Below are positions 42,839 to 51,735 of a stretch of 64,000 nucleotides of DNA, piece by piece; positions within the stretch are counted from its first letter, which is position 1, and every line of letters starts with the position of its first letter. The notes beneath the pieces are model-generated. The model searched no databases. It had not been told where the DNA came from and worked only from the letters and a program-made list of their open reading frames with translations. This DNA comes from Bacteroidota bacterium (GTDB lineage: Bacteria > Bacteroidota > Bacteroidia > Flavobacteriales > Weeksellaceae), in assembly GCA_018902795.1 (NCBI GenBank), contig JAHIQD010000019.1, positions 248,001-312,000 of the forward strand. The letters are read 5' to 3'. A program made the translations under genes and the position numbers.

Positions 42839-43162
42839 TTAGTTTCTTTCGTCTGTGTTTCTGAAATAAACTTCCCCGTCTAACCATTCCTGGATTGCGA
42901 TGGATGTAGGTTTCGGAAGTTTTTCGTAATGTTTTGAGATCTCAATTTGCTCTCTGTTTTCGAACACTTCTTCCAAAGTGGAATTGTGAACCGCAAATTC
43001 GTCTAATTTATTATGAAGTTCAGAGCGGATTTCTGCATTGATCTGTTCTGCTCTTTTACCCATAATTACGATGGCTTCATAGATAGAACCAACTTTTTCT
43101 TCGATTTTATCTTTGTCGTAAGTTATTGTACTTAGTTCGGCTTTAGAATCTTTAGCGCTCAT
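42839..43162 (-). CDS. rpoZ: RNA polymerase omega subunit (Bacteroidetes type)
   Basis: 107 residues. Omega/Rpb6-like subunit that aids assembly of RNA polymerase. The core YEAIVIMGKRAEQINAEIR corresponds to the conserved helix of the omega fold. The Bacteroidetes form has a longer tail than E. coli omega, as here. It lies 41 bases after bamD. Confidence 0.85.
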   Translation of the reverse strand: MSAKDSKAELSTITYDKDKIEEKVGSIYEAIVIMGKRAEQINAEIRSELHNKLDEFAVHNSTLEEVFENREQIEISKHYEKLPKPTSIAIQEWLDGEVYFRNTDERN

Positions 43163-43203
43163 TTTCAGTGAATTATTATATTTAAAGTTTGCAAATATAC
43201 AGC

Positions 43204-44178
43204 TTATTTTTTGATTTTGAAAGTCGCAGCAGGTGCCGGTGTAGAAAGTGCTGCGCTGTCACGTTTAATCTGATCTGCTTTTTTCTCTGCATCACGCTGA
43301 TCTTTTTCAAGATTCAGTCTTACTTCTTCGGCCTTCTGCTTATCCTGAATTTCTTTTTTTCTGGCTTCCACCTTTTTTTCCAACTCCAGGAAGCTTTCTT
43401 TTTCTTTTGCAAGTTTGTTTCTTAAATCGAGCGCCGTTTTAGCGTTTGCTGAATTCGGCATTTCTCTTTCCACCTGTTTTGTAAAAGCAATGGCGTTTTC
43501 AATACGGTCTTTTTTAAGGTCGTACACTGAATTTACGGCAAGCTCATATTTTGATTTCAAAATGTATTCATAAATTTTATCGGCAAGTTTTGTGCTCGGG
43601 AAATCATTCAGTACATTTTCGAACGCTACGTTAGCGGCTTTATAATCAGCCATTTTGTAGTATTGCTTTGCATTTTCGTACGCTTTGAATTCAAGTTTGT
43701 AAGTCAGTTCATCAATCAGTTCATTGATGTTTTTTGATTTTTCTGAATTCGGATAATTGGTAAGAAAATTCTGAAGTTCATTGATGGCAAGGTCAGTACT
43801 CGTCTGATCCAGATTGTAATCCATAGATCCTTCGTAGAAACATAGCGCCGACATATAAGCAGCGTCTTCCGCACGCTTATCCTGAGGGAATGTCACTGAA
43901 AAATTCTTGAACTGATGACCTGCCAGTTTATAGTTTTTATCGTAATAATTGGCGTAGGCCGAATTGTATACTACGTTCGGTGCATCGTCAGTCCCAGCAA
44001 CAAGGTTGGACAATCTTTCGTACAATGCGAGCGCATCTGCCCACTTTTTCTTTTCGAATTTTTCGTTGGCAACTTTAAGGATATAATCTTTATCTGCACT
44101 TTTCAACGCTAAATCCTGCTGTCTGTTACAAGCCGACAAAGCAAAAAATGCAAGTAATACTATCAAATATTTTTTCAT
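43204..44178 (-). CDS. bamD: Outer-membrane assembly lipoprotein BamD
   Basis: 324 residues. Lipoprotein signal (lipobox LSAC) after the ATG at 44178. Five TPR-type units of the BamD/YfiO fold follow over about residues 30-250 (for example VVYNSAYANYYDKNYKLAGHQFK). A charged coiled-coil tail (about 250-310, rich in Lys/Glu/Asp/Arg) extends past the usual BamD end. Works with BamA in inserting outer-membrane beta-barrels. The upstream extension from 44229 crosses the promoter. Confidence 0.9.
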   Translation of the reverse strand: MKKYLIVLLAFFALSACNRQQDLALKSADKDYILKVANEKFEKKKWADALALYERLSNLVAGTDDAPNVVYNSAYANYYDKNYKLAGHQFKNFSVTFPQDKRAEDAAYMSALCFYEGSMDYNLDQTSTDLAINELQNFLTNYPNSEKSKNINELIDELTYKLEFKAYENAKQYYKMADYKAANVAFENVLNDFPSTKLADKIYEYILKSKYELAVNSVYDLKKDRIENAIAFTKQVEREMPNSANAKTALDLRNKLAKEKESFLELEKKVEARKKEIQDKQKAEEVRLNLEKDQRDAEKKADQIKRDSAALSTPAPAATFKIKK

Positions 44179-44226
44179 AAATCTTTTATAGCAGAAATAA
44201 TAAATGTTTTTCTGCGGTTCAGGTTG

Positions 44227-44234
44227 CAAAAATA
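44227..44234 (-). promoter_or_regulatory. -7 promoter element of bamD-rpoZ
   Basis: TATTTTTG on the minus strand, 48 bases before the ATG. TTGAC lies 12 bases upstream of it. Confidence 0.35.
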
Positions 44235-44332
44235 TAATTTTTTTGTCAATAGATTTTTTTTTATGATAATTTAACTAATAAATTATCGGTATAACAGCTA
44301 TTTTGATCTTCAATCTAATAAAATCACCAAAT

Positions 44333-44959
44333 TCAGTACGCTGTATATCCAACCAGTGAGAAAACAGTGACTAAAAGATTGGCCAGGATTTTCTTTTCTG
44401 CATCCTGTAAATAATTTTCTTCTTTGCCGGGAACATATAGTTCGTAAAAATTTTTATTGCGGATCACAAACAGAGAAGATCCTACGATTAAGGTCAGGAT
44501 ATCTTCAGGTTTTGGTGCATTTGTAAACACTCCGGAAGCAACTCCTTTTTTGATGACATCGTCAATTTTAGTTGTAAAAGTGGTGTAAAATTCAAGAAGA
44601 TCGTCTTTAAGATGTTCGGTGTGTCGAAGTTCCTGAGTTACAAATCCATGGAAATAATTGAATTTAAATAATTGATTTACAACGTATTTGATCAGTTCTT
44701 TCATTTGCATTTCCGGTTTTCCGTCTTTAATGATTTCTGCAAATTCTGCGAAACTTTCTCTCGTTTTCTGTACCCGATACCGATAAAGATACGACATCAT
44801 TTTTTCCTTCGAACCGAAGTAATAAGAAATCATCGCGACATTGATATTTGCAGCGGTAGAAATATCACGGATTGAAGTTCCTTCAAATCCTTTTTTGGCG
44901 ATCAGTTTTTCTGCAACATCCAAAATATGAATCTGCTTTTCGGAGAATTTCTTCTTCAT
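44333..44959 (-). CDS. TetR family transcriptional regulator
   Basis: 208 residues. The N-terminal helix-turn-helix is plain: KGFEGTSIRDISTAANINVAMISYYFGSKEKMM (residues about 19-51; shown here only to locate it). The ligand-binding C-terminal part is not recognised. Upstream, between this gene and tatD, a short palindrome TTAAA-acgattg-TTTAA (45001-45017) could be its operator. The target genes are not evident. Confidence 0.88.
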   Translation of the reverse strand: MKKKFSEKQIHILDVAEKLIAKKGFEGTSIRDISTAANINVAMISYYFGSKEKMMSYLYRYRVQKTRESFAEFAEIIKDGKPEMQMKELIKYVVNQLFKFNYFHGFVTQELRHTEHLKDDLLEFYTTFTTKIDDVIKKGVASGVFTNAPKPEDILTLIVGSSLFVIRNKNFYELYVPGKEENYLQDAEKKILANLLVTVFSLVGYTAY

Positions 44960-45000
44960 CTTTGTTATTTTGAGTAAAGTTAAGTAATTTTTAACAGATT

Positions 45001-45017
45001 TTAAAACGATTGTTTAA
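45001..45017. promoter_or_regulatory. Palindrome upstream of tetR, possible operator
   Basis: Inverted repeat TTAAA (45001-45005) / TTTAA (45013-45017) in the divergent tetR-tatD gap. Confidence 0.25.
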
Positions 45018-45038
45018 TAATTAGGGAGATAATTGTTA

Positions 45039-45046
45039 TACTTTTG
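45039..45046 (+). promoter_or_regulatory. -7 element abutting the tatD start
   Basis: TACTTTTG only 3 bases before the ATG at 45050, suggesting a leaderless transcript. Confidence 0.3.
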
Positions 45047-45049
45047 AAT

Positions 45050-45679
45050 ATGGAGTTTTTCGATTTTCATCATCATGATTTCAATAGAGAGTTTGGCATT
45101 TACAATCTGAAACTGAATGAAGAACCGCCTGAAAATTTCTTTTCTGCGGGAATTCATCCGAATGCCATTTCAGAAAACATTGAAGAGCATTTTGTCTGGA
45201 TGAAAGAAATTTCAAAACTCGGTAACTGTGTTGCTATTGGCGAATGTGGTTTGGATGGTTTAATTGAGGTGGACGGAAAATTGCAGGAAGAAGTTTTTGA
45301 AAGGCAGATCGGGTTAGCCAATAATTTAAATAAGCCTTTAATTATTCACTGTGTAAAAAGATTTTCACAACTCGTCCGGTTCAGGAAAAAAGCGAAAGTT
45401 CCGATGGTTATTCATGGTTTTAATAAAAGAAAAAGCATTGGTGAAGAACTGTTTAAAAATCAATTTTACTTAAGTTTTGGAAAGTCAGTGCTGTATAATG
45501 TAAATTTGCAGGATTTTTTAAAGGGTTTTCCTGTGGATCAAATTTTTCTTGAAACCGATTCTGCTGATTTTGAAATCAAAGAATTATATCAGAAAGTTTC
45601 GGAAGTAAAAAACCTCAGTTTAGAAGATTTTACGCTAAAAATCAAAGAAAACCTCAAAAATTTACAAATTTCTATATAA
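45050..45679 (+). CDS. TatD family metal-dependent hydrolase
   Basis: 209 residues. Amidohydrolase-fold nuclease family; TatD-type enzymes are 3'-5' exonucleases. Metal-binding features: FDFHHHD at the N-terminus, GECGLDG in the middle, IIHCVKR and VIHGFNKR, and LETDSAD near the end. It is shorter than E. coli TatD (about 260). The next gene starts 2 bases after the stop, so the two form an operon. Confidence 0.82.
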   Translation: MEFFDFHHHDFNREFGIYNLKLNEEPPENFFSAGIHPNAISENIEEHFVWMKEISKLGNCVAIGECGLDGLIEVDGKLQEEVFERQIGLANNLNKPLIIHCVKRFSQLVRFRKKAKVPMVIHGFNKRKSIGEELFKNQFYLSFGKSVLYNVNLQDFLKGFPVDQIFLETDSADFEIKELYQKVSEVKNLSLEDFTLKIKENLKNLQISI

Positions 45680-45681
45680 AA

Positions 45682-46410
45682 ATGCAGAAAAAGTGGCTTG
45701 AACGCACCGAACTTCTTATCAAGGAAAAAGGGATTGAAAAACTCCAGAATGCGAATCTTCTTATCGTTGGTTTGGGTGGAGTCGGTTCTTTTGCAGCAGA
45801 ATTTCTTGCAAGATCAGGAGTGGGAAAAATGACTATTGTTGACGGCGACGTTGTAGATATCACCAATATTAACAGGCAACTTCCTGCACTTCATTCCACC
45901 ATCGGAAAATCCAAAGTGGAAATTGTTGCAGAACGTATTTTAGATATTAATCCAGATTTGGAGTTAACGAAAATCAAAGATTTCCTGAATCCTGAAAGTA
46001 TGGAAGAAGTGATTGATTCTCAGAGATTTGATTATATTCTTGACTGTATCGACAGTGTAACTCCAAAGATTACCCTGATCAAAACGGCAAAACGGAAAAA
46101 AATTAAAATTGTAAGTTGTATGGGTGCCGGAGGAAAAATGGATCCGGCAAAAGTGATGGTGCGCGACATCAGCAAAACCTATAATTGCTATCTTGCAAAA
46201 AATGTAAGAAAACGTCTCAAAAAAGAAAAAATCAATAAAGGTATCCGTTGTGTTTTTTCTAATGAAATACAGGCAGAAGAAAGTTTAAAAATGACTGACG
46301 GAAGCAATTACAAAAGGTCTTTTTACGGAACGATAAGTTTTATTCCAGCCATTTTTGGTCTTTATGCCGCTGCCGAAGTGATCAATTATCTGATGAAAGA
46401 ATCGAAATAA
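45682..46410 (+). CDS. tcdA: tRNA threonylcarbamoyladenosine dehydratase (TcdA/ThiF family)
   Basis: 242 residues. ThiF/MoeB/E1-like adenylating enzyme. The nucleotide site is VGLGGVGSFAAEFLARSG with the conserved NRQLPAL and the DCIDSVTPK segments. The length and the C-terminal region RCVFSNE fit TcdA (cyclising t6A at tRNA position 37) better than ThiF or MoeB. It could be another family member, but no thiamine or molybdopterin genes are nearby. Confidence 0.82.
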   Translation: MQKKWLERTELLIKEKGIEKLQNANLLIVGLGGVGSFAAEFLARSGVGKMTIVDGDVVDITNINRQLPALHSTIGKSKVEIVAERILDINPDLELTKIKDFLNPESMEEVIDSQRFDYILDCIDSVTPKITLIKTAKRKKIKIVSCMGAGGKMDPAKVMVRDISKTYNCYLAKNVRKRLKKEKINKGIRCVFSNEIQAEESLKMTDGSNYKRSFYGTISFIPAIFGLYAAAEVINYLMKESK

Positions 46411-46444
46411 AAGTCAAATTCATTACCAATAAAGCAAATATATT

Positions 46445-46822
46445 TTGAATCAAAAATATCCGTCACGGGAAAAACTCAAACAGAAGAGAGAAATCGATTT
46501 GCTTTTTGGAAAAGGAAAGTGGCAAAGCTGTGGAAATCTGCGGATCATTTCTATTGATTTGGATAAGAAACCTCAGGAAGATTTTTCGGTTCCGAACCAG
46601 AAAGTCGGGGTTTCGGTTTCGAAAAGATATTTCAAAAAGGCAGTGGACAGAAGCCGCATCAAAAGACTGCTGCGTGAAGTGTACCGTTTTAATAAAGACA
46701 TTTTCACCGAAGCTTTCGGAACGCATTCTCTGTCAATGATTTTCTGGGTTTCCAGTGGAAAACCTGCAGATTTGAAATCACTCGAAGAAAATTTCCTAAA
46801 CCTCTGTAAATCAAAAAAATAA
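46445..46822 (+). CDS. rnpA: Ribonuclease P protein component
   Basis: 125 residues. Protein subunit of RNase P, for tRNA 5' maturation. The conserved RNR-type motif appears as KKAVDRSRIKRLLREVYR, preceded by VGVSVSKRYF. The start codon is TTG at 46445; no ATG lies near, and the N-terminus MNQKYPSREKLKQKREIDLLF is the family start. rpmH is not adjacent. Confidence 0.93.
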   Translation: MNQKYPSREKLKQKREIDLLFGKGKWQSCGNLRIISIDLDKKPQEDFSVPNQKVGVSVSKRYFKKAVDRSRIKRLLREVYRFNKDIFTEAFGTHSLSMIFWVSSGKPADLKSLEENFLNLCKSKK

Positions 46823-46824
46823 TT

Positions 46825-46856
46825 TTGAAACTGTTAGCATACTTTTTGTAAATTTG
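46825..46856 (+). promoter_or_regulatory. Promoter of the DUF4126 gene
   Basis: TTG at 46825-46827 and TAAATTTG at 46849-46856, spacer 21. Confidence 0.5.
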
Positions 46857-46885
46857 GTTGGATTAAACAATAAAATTTCAAAAAA

Positions 46886-47533
46886 ATGCTCGATAATATT
46901 CCCTATTTTCCTTATGTGATCAGTGCATTTATCGGAATCGGTCTTGCTGCTGCAACGGGTTTCAGAGTTTTTCTGCCGATGTTTGCCGTAAGTTTGGCTT
47001 CGTATGTGGGCTGGATTCCGATGAACGAAAATTTTCATTGGTTGGCCGGACTTCCCACTTTGATTACGACTGGAATTGCTACAGTTGTTGAGATTCTTGC
47101 GTATTACATTCCCTATGTTGATCATCTTTTAGATACGATGTCGGTTCCATTGGCTACCATTGCTGGTTCTGTGATGTTTGCGAGCCAGTTTGCAGATATC
47201 GGCACCTTCCCTCAATGGGCTTTAGCTTTGATTGCAGGCGGCGGAACCGCAGCCGCGATCAGTTCGGGATTTGCGGGAACAAGAGCTGCATCCACGGCTA
47301 CAACTGGTGGTTTAGGGAATTCTGTCGTCGCGACCACCGAAACAGCCGGCGCGGGAATTATGTCTTTTTTAGCTATGGCAGCGCCGGTAATCGCTTTTAT
47401 TATTGCGATTATTTTAATTGTTGTTGTACTGGTTTTAGGACGGAAATTATGGAGGAAATTCAGAAATTTTAATTCTGACAGGAAATCAAAAGTAATAAAT
47501 GTAGACGCGGTGGAAACTAAAAATCTGGAATAG
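46886..47533 (+). CDS. DUF4126 family membrane protein
   Basis: 215 residues with about four hydrophobic segments (residues 8-35, 45-75, 95-125 and 165-190). The motifs GLAAATGFRVFLPMF and GGGTAAAISSGFAGTRAAST are those of DUF4126. Function unknown; predicted inner-membrane protein. The C-terminus is cytoplasmic-like and basic (RKLWRKFRNF). Confidence 0.8.
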   Translation: MLDNIPYFPYVISAFIGIGLAAATGFRVFLPMFAVSLASYVGWIPMNENFHWLAGLPTLITTGIATVVEILAYYIPYVDHLLDTMSVPLATIAGSVMFASQFADIGTFPQWALALIAGGGTAAAISSGFAGTRAASTATTGGLGNSVVATTETAGAGIMSFLAMAAPVIAFIIAIILIVVVLVLGRKLWRKFRNFNSDRKSKVINVDAVETKNLE

Positions 47534-47551
47534 AATATTTCCTTGTGCAAA

Positions 47552-47926
47552 TTATTTCTGAAAAAACATTTTTACAGCAATCACTAACATCAGGATTGCG
47601 AACACTTTGCGGAGCATTTCCTGCGAAATGGTGATTGCCGTTTTACTTCCAAGATAACTTCCCAAAACAAAACCTGCACAAAGAAGAAGTGTGGTCTTTA
47701 TATCGACGTTTCCCGTTTTGTAATAATTCATTACACCAAGAATTCCTACCGGCAGAATAAGAAGTGCTAAAGTAGTGCCCTGCGCTTTATGCTGTGTAAA
47801 TCCGAATAATAAAACCAAAACCGGAACCATTATAATGCCGCCTCCAATGCCCACCAAACCGCTTAAATAGCCTGCTAATAATCCTAAAAAAATAAGTCCG
47901 ATAATGATTGTAACTTCCATTTTCAT
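47552..47926 (-). CDS. Half-size TauE/SafE-type transporter
   Basis: 124 residues, four membrane helices. One copy of the TauE/SafE repeat: GLVGIGGGIIMVPVLVLLFG followed by HKAQGTTLALLILPVG. Typical family members have two such repeats and about 250 residues (see 62495). As an intact frame with no sign of frameshift it is probably a real half-size protein that works as a dimer. Substrate unknown; sulfur-containing anions are typical. It converges with the DUF4126 gene. Confidence 0.8.
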   Translation of the reverse strand: MKMEVTIIIGLIFLGLLAGYLSGLVGIGGGIIMVPVLVLLFGFTQHKAQGTTLALLILPVGILGVMNYYKTGNVDIKTTLLLCAGFVLGSYLGSKTAITISQEMLRKVFAILMLVIAVKMFFQK

Positions 47927-47948
47927 CTTTTAATTTATTATTGAAGTT

Positions 47949-49796
47949 TTATTTGTTCTGCCGTAATTCCCTGATTTGGTTTATTTTATTTTCGAAATAT
48001 TCCTTTTTGTCGGGATGCTTTTCGGTAAGAATTTGGTAAGCTTTTATGGCTTTGGAATAGAGTTTTTGCTCGGTGTAAAGATTGGCCAATGTTTCCGTCA
48101 TTAAATGCGAAATATTATCGCCTTTTTCTTTAACTACAAAATCTGATTCTTCCTTGAGTTTAGAAATTTTTGGTTCTTTAACGATAAAATCTTCAATTAC
48201 CTTTTCTTTTGAAATTGGGATGTTTTCATCACCTTCATCAATTTTTCGGTCGATTTTCAGCCATTTTTGCCAGGTATTGATGAAAGTTGGAATATTACTG
48301 TCCGGATTTTCAGTAACCGGTTCTTCAATACTTAAAATCTCATCAGCGGGTTCCTCAATTTTTTCTGATTCTATCACAGAAACTTTCTGCGTGAAAAATG
48401 AAAGATTGAAAACAGGTCTGTCTTCAGTTTTTTCTTCGTTTTTTTCTTCATTTTCTGAAACAGCTTTTGGTTGATCACTGATGCGTTCAATCGGAGTGGC
48501 TTTTCCTTCCGATTGCTTTTCCTTCTTGTGGTCAATCAGAGAATCGGGCGTATTACCTGAAAACGACATCGGTTTCCATGTGCTTTTTTCTGTAGAGGGC
48601 ACTTTTGCTATCGCTTCAGTAGATTGAATTTCGGTCGGCTTTTGACTGTCTTCCGTTTTTTTTCCGGAGATTGCTTGCTGATCAATTTCAACATCCTCAT
48701 CTTTCTGAGGAACGGAAATTTCTTCTGTCTGTTGTGAAATTTCAAAGCTTTGGGTTTCAAAAAAGTTTACATCTTTATTTTGATGAATTTCTTCTTCCTG
48801 AACTTTCTCTTTCTTAGAGGATTTCATTTTTGCTTCCACTTCCGCAATTAAGCGCTGCATTTCATCTTCCTGCTTATTTCGTACGGGTTTCGGAACGTAG
48901 TAAGATTCTGTTTCAGAGATGTTGGGAGTGATTTTTATCTCAGGAAGAAAATCTTCCATTCCATGGAAACTTAATGCTTCGGGGCTCGTAATAACCGGCT
49001 CTTCTTCAGTAATTTCAACTTCATTTACTATGGTCTCCGTATTCTCGGTTTCTTCTTTTTCGAAAACAGTTTCTAAAGATTTTGCTACAGTTTCAATTTT
49101 GGTTTCGGGTAAAAACTCTTCAATTCCGTGGAAACTTAGTTCTGAATCATCGTCAACAGTAACTTCTTCCCCGGAAATTTCATTTTCATTCACGACGGTT
49201 TCCGGAGTGAAAACTTCAGAGTTTTCAGGTTCGTCTGCTGTTGAAATTTCGGTGTTTTCCGGTTCGGTACTTTTCACCGGTTCTTTTTCACTGGTTTGAG
49301 TAACAATTGATCCTGACTCCAGCGTTGATTCAAGATCAATAACATCATTGTCCTGCTCCAGAAAATCTTCTTCCCCTTCAAATAAAATCCGGTTTAATTC
49401 GCCATTTACATAAACAGGTTTCGATTCATGCTCAGAAGTCTTTTCGGCTTCATTGAAAACAGGTTTTGGAGTTTCTGAAGGAATTATTGGGAATGATTTT
49501 TTAGCAACGTCAGCAATGGGCTCTTTCTTCGTTTCGGTAACTGGTTGCTCAATATTTTCAATAATTGCTTTTTTATTGATAAATTGATATAGGATTTTTT
49601 TATCCGTAGTATAAGCTGCGGTTGTTGAAAGTACCGACTGGTAATTTTCAGGACTGTATTTATGAATTCCAAACAGGTATAATGCCCTGATATTCTGAAT
49701 GTAAGGGTATTTTTTGATTTCCAAATTCAAAAGATCTAAATCTTGATTCTGGAATAATTCGGGATTTTTTATTAATTCTAAAACTCTTGGATTCAT
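47949..49796 (-). CDS. Large acidic repeat protein with C-terminal TPR
   Basis: 615 residues. The first 80 residues are a folded helical domain (MNPRVLELIKNPELF, then LYLFGIHKYSPENY), the last 60 a TPR pair (LANLYTEQKLYSKAIKAYQIL). Between them are about 450 acidic low-complexity residues. Two internal copies of LSFHG(I/M)E(E/D)FLPE(T/I)KI are visible, about 65 residues apart, with a shorter relative (MSFSGN) further on. No signal peptide. It overlaps nothing but starts 1 base after the lptE stop, so it is co-translated with lptE and may help in envelope assembly; function unknown. Confidence 0.75.
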   Translation of the reverse strand: MNPRVLELIKNPELFQNQDLDLLNLEIKKYPYIQNIRALYLFGIHKYSPENYQSVLSTTAAYTTDKKILYQFINKKAIIENIEQPVTETKKEPIADVAKKSFPIIPSETPKPVFNEAEKTSEHESKPVYVNGELNRILFEGEEDFLEQDNDVIDLESTLESGSIVTQTSEKEPVKSTEPENTEISTADEPENSEVFTPETVVNENEISGEEVTVDDDSELSFHGIEEFLPETKIETVAKSLETVFEKEETENTETIVNEVEITEEEPVITSPEALSFHGMEDFLPEIKITPNISETESYYVPKPVRNKQEDEMQRLIAEVEAKMKSSKKEKVQEEEIHQNKDVNFFETQSFEISQQTEEISVPQKDEDVEIDQQAISGKKTEDSQKPTEIQSTEAIAKVPSTEKSTWKPMSFSGNTPDSLIDHKKEKQSEGKATPIERISDQPKAVSENEEKNEEKTEDRPVFNLSFFTQKVSVIESEKIEEPADEILSIEEPVTENPDSNIPTFINTWQKWLKIDRKIDEGDENIPISKEKVIEDFIVKEPKISKLKEESDFVVKEKGDNISHLMTETLANLYTEQKLYSKAIKAYQILTEKHPDKKEYFENKINQIRELRQNK

Positions 49797-49797
49797 C

Positions 49798-50343
49798 TTA
49801 CCAGTTGGCTACAATATCGTTAAAAATTTTATTGATGATTCTCTCGTTAACCACTTTTACCTGAGAAGCTTCTATGGTGTTGATATCCAGATCGCTGCTG
49901 AAAACTGCTTCGTCTGAATAGCTTCTGTCAAAACTTTTATCCGGTTCTATTTTGTTTTCGTAATGCACTTTCACGGCGATGGTCAATTTATTCTGTGCTG
50001 CCTGAATATTTCCTCCGGGCGCATTAACGGCGCTCGAAATAGTTGTTGGCGTAATGGAATAATCGGTGATTTCGCCTTCAATTAAAATATCCGGATTTTC
50101 GGCAGCGCCTTTCAGGGTTGTTCTTTGCAGAAATCTGTTTTGAATGTCCGTAGAAAACTGCTGTGCTAAACTTGGATTCATCAGCGCGGCGTTATTCGGG
50201 AAATCTTTGATCTGAATTGTTTTGGTTTCGGGACTCAGGGAAGAGCCTGTAAAACTGTAACAGCTCTGCAAAAACAGCGGCAAAAGTAACGCGAGCCAAA
50301 TTCTTCGGCCGGAAAATATATTGTCTTTTATACTTAAATTCAT
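49798..50343 (-). CDS. lptE: LptE family lipopolysaccharide-assembly lipoprotein
   Basis: 181 residues. Lipoprotein signal with lipobox LQSC. The mature start CYSFTGSSL and the segment FPNNAALMNPSLAQQFSTDI are as in Bacteroidetes LptE, partner of the LptD barrel that puts LPS into the outer leaflet. LptD is not in this window. It sits between the sigma-54 activator gene and the acidic repeat gene. Confidence 0.85.
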   Translation of the reverse strand: MNLSIKDNIFSGRRIWLALLLPLFLQSCYSFTGSSLSPETKTIQIKDFPNNAALMNPSLAQQFSTDIQNRFLQRTTLKGAAENPDILIEGEITDYSITPTTISSAVNAPGGNIQAAQNKLTIAVKVHYENKIEPDKSFDRSYSDEAVFSSDLDINTIEASQVKVVNERIINKIFNDIVANW

Positions 50344-50398
50344 AACTAAACGGTCAAACTTTATTCTTGAGTTTTTACTTTTTGCCGGCTTTTAGTCC

Positions 50399-51682
50399 TT
50401 ATTCTTCCAGATTGTACTGTTTTATTTTTCGGTACAGTGTTCTTTGTGAAATCCCAAGCTCGTCTGCAGCTTTGTTTCGTCTGCCTTTGTGCTTTTCCAG
50501 TGCTTTTACAATCAGTTCTCTTTCGTTGTTTTGAAGGGATAGTGAATCAGCTTTAGTTTCCTCGATTTCAATATCTTCTACATCTCCGTAATCATCATTG
50601 CCTTCAGAAATAATTGTAGAATTCTGGAACTGATTGGCATTATTATTTTCAAAATACAACAGTGAGTTGGAATTCTGAACCTGTGTTTCCGGCGTGAAAA
50701 CTCTGTTGATGAGATTTTTTTCCTGATTGCTGAAGTCGCTGTTTCCTCTGTTTTTTATGAGTTCCGAAGTTAATGATTTTAAATCATTTAAATCATTCCT
50801 CATGTCGAAAAGGATCTTGTACATAATTTCCCTTTCCGAATTAAATTCTGAATTTGAAATGCCAAGACCGTTTTTCTGTACAACAGCGGGAAGATTAGCC
50901 TGCATCGGTATATATTCAGCCAGTTTTACAGAATTGATGGTTCTGTTCTGCTCCACAACCGTCATCTGTTCAACAAGGTTTCGTAACTGTCGGATATTTC
51001 CGGGAAACGGATAACTTTCAAGATAATTTACAGCATCATCGGTTAAAACCAACTCAGGCATTCTGTATTTTTCGGCGAAATCAACAGCAAATTTGCGGTA
51101 TAATAAGTGAATATCACCTTTCCTTTCTCTCAAAGGCGGCATATCAATCTGAACAGTGTTCAAACGGTAGTACAAATCTTCACGGAATCTTCCGTCATTG
51201 ATTGCACCAAGCATATTTACATTGGTTGCAGCAACAATTCTCACATCTGTTTTCTGGATCTGGGAAGAACCTACTTTCATAAATTCGCCGCTTTCCAAAA
51301 CTCTCAGCAAACGAACCTGAGTCTGTAGAGGCAATTCGCCCACTTCATCAAGGAAGATTGTTCCGCCATCAGCCACTTCAAAATATCCTTTTCTGGTAGA
51401 AGTTGCGCCGGTAAAAGCTCCTTTTTCATGCCCGAAAAGTTCAGAATCAATAGTTCCTTCCGGAATGGCTCCACAGTTTACAACAATATAAGGCTGATGT
51501 TTTCTTCGGGATTCGCCGTGAATTATTTTCGGAATAAATTCTTTCCCCACACCGGATTCTCCCATTACCAATACAGAAATATCAGTAGGAGCTACCTGGA
51601 TCGATTTTTCCAGAGCGCGGTTGAGCGCCGGATAATTTCCGATGATTCCGAAACGGGTTTTTATGGATTGTAAATCTGTCAT
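50399..51682 (-). CDS. Sigma-54-dependent transcriptional activator without receiver domain
   Basis: 427 residues. AAA+ activator of sigma-54 polymerase: Walker A GESGVGKE, the sigma-54 contact loop GAFTGA, Walker B FLDEVGELPL, and a C-terminal Fis-type helix-turn-helix (RRNKAADELGISQRTLYRKI). No N-terminal response-regulator receiver; the AAA+ domain starts within the first 25 residues. A long acidic/asparagine-rich linker lies at about 280-385. How it is switched on is not visible. Lies between miaB and lptE. Confidence 0.92.
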   Translation of the reverse strand: MTDLQSIKTRFGIIGNYPALNRALEKSIQVAPTDISVLVMGESGVGKEFIPKIIHGESRRKHQPYIVVNCGAIPEGTIDSELFGHEKGAFTGATSTRKGYFEVADGGTIFLDEVGELPLQTQVRLLRVLESGEFMKVGSSQIQKTDVRIVAATNVNMLGAINDGRFREDLYYRLNTVQIDMPPLRERKGDIHLLYRKFAVDFAEKYRMPELVLTDDAVNYLESYPFPGNIRQLRNLVEQMTVVEQNRTINSVKLAEYIPMQANLPAVVQKNGLGISNSEFNSEREIMYKILFDMRNDLNDLKSLTSELIKNRGNSDFSNQEKNLINRVFTPETQVQNSNSLLYFENNNANQFQNSTIISEGNDDYGDVEDIEIEETKADSLSLQNNERELIVKALEKHKGRRNKAADELGISQRTLYRKIKQYNLEE

Positions 51683-51735
51683 TTTTAATTTTAATTGAGT
51701 TAAAGAAGTGTGGAGATTTCTTTAAAAATTAAATT

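Noticed and set aside
47552..47926. Half-size TauE gene as a pseudogene
   Set aside because: The frame is intact with normal start and stop, and the neighbouring sequence holds no remnant of a second repeat.
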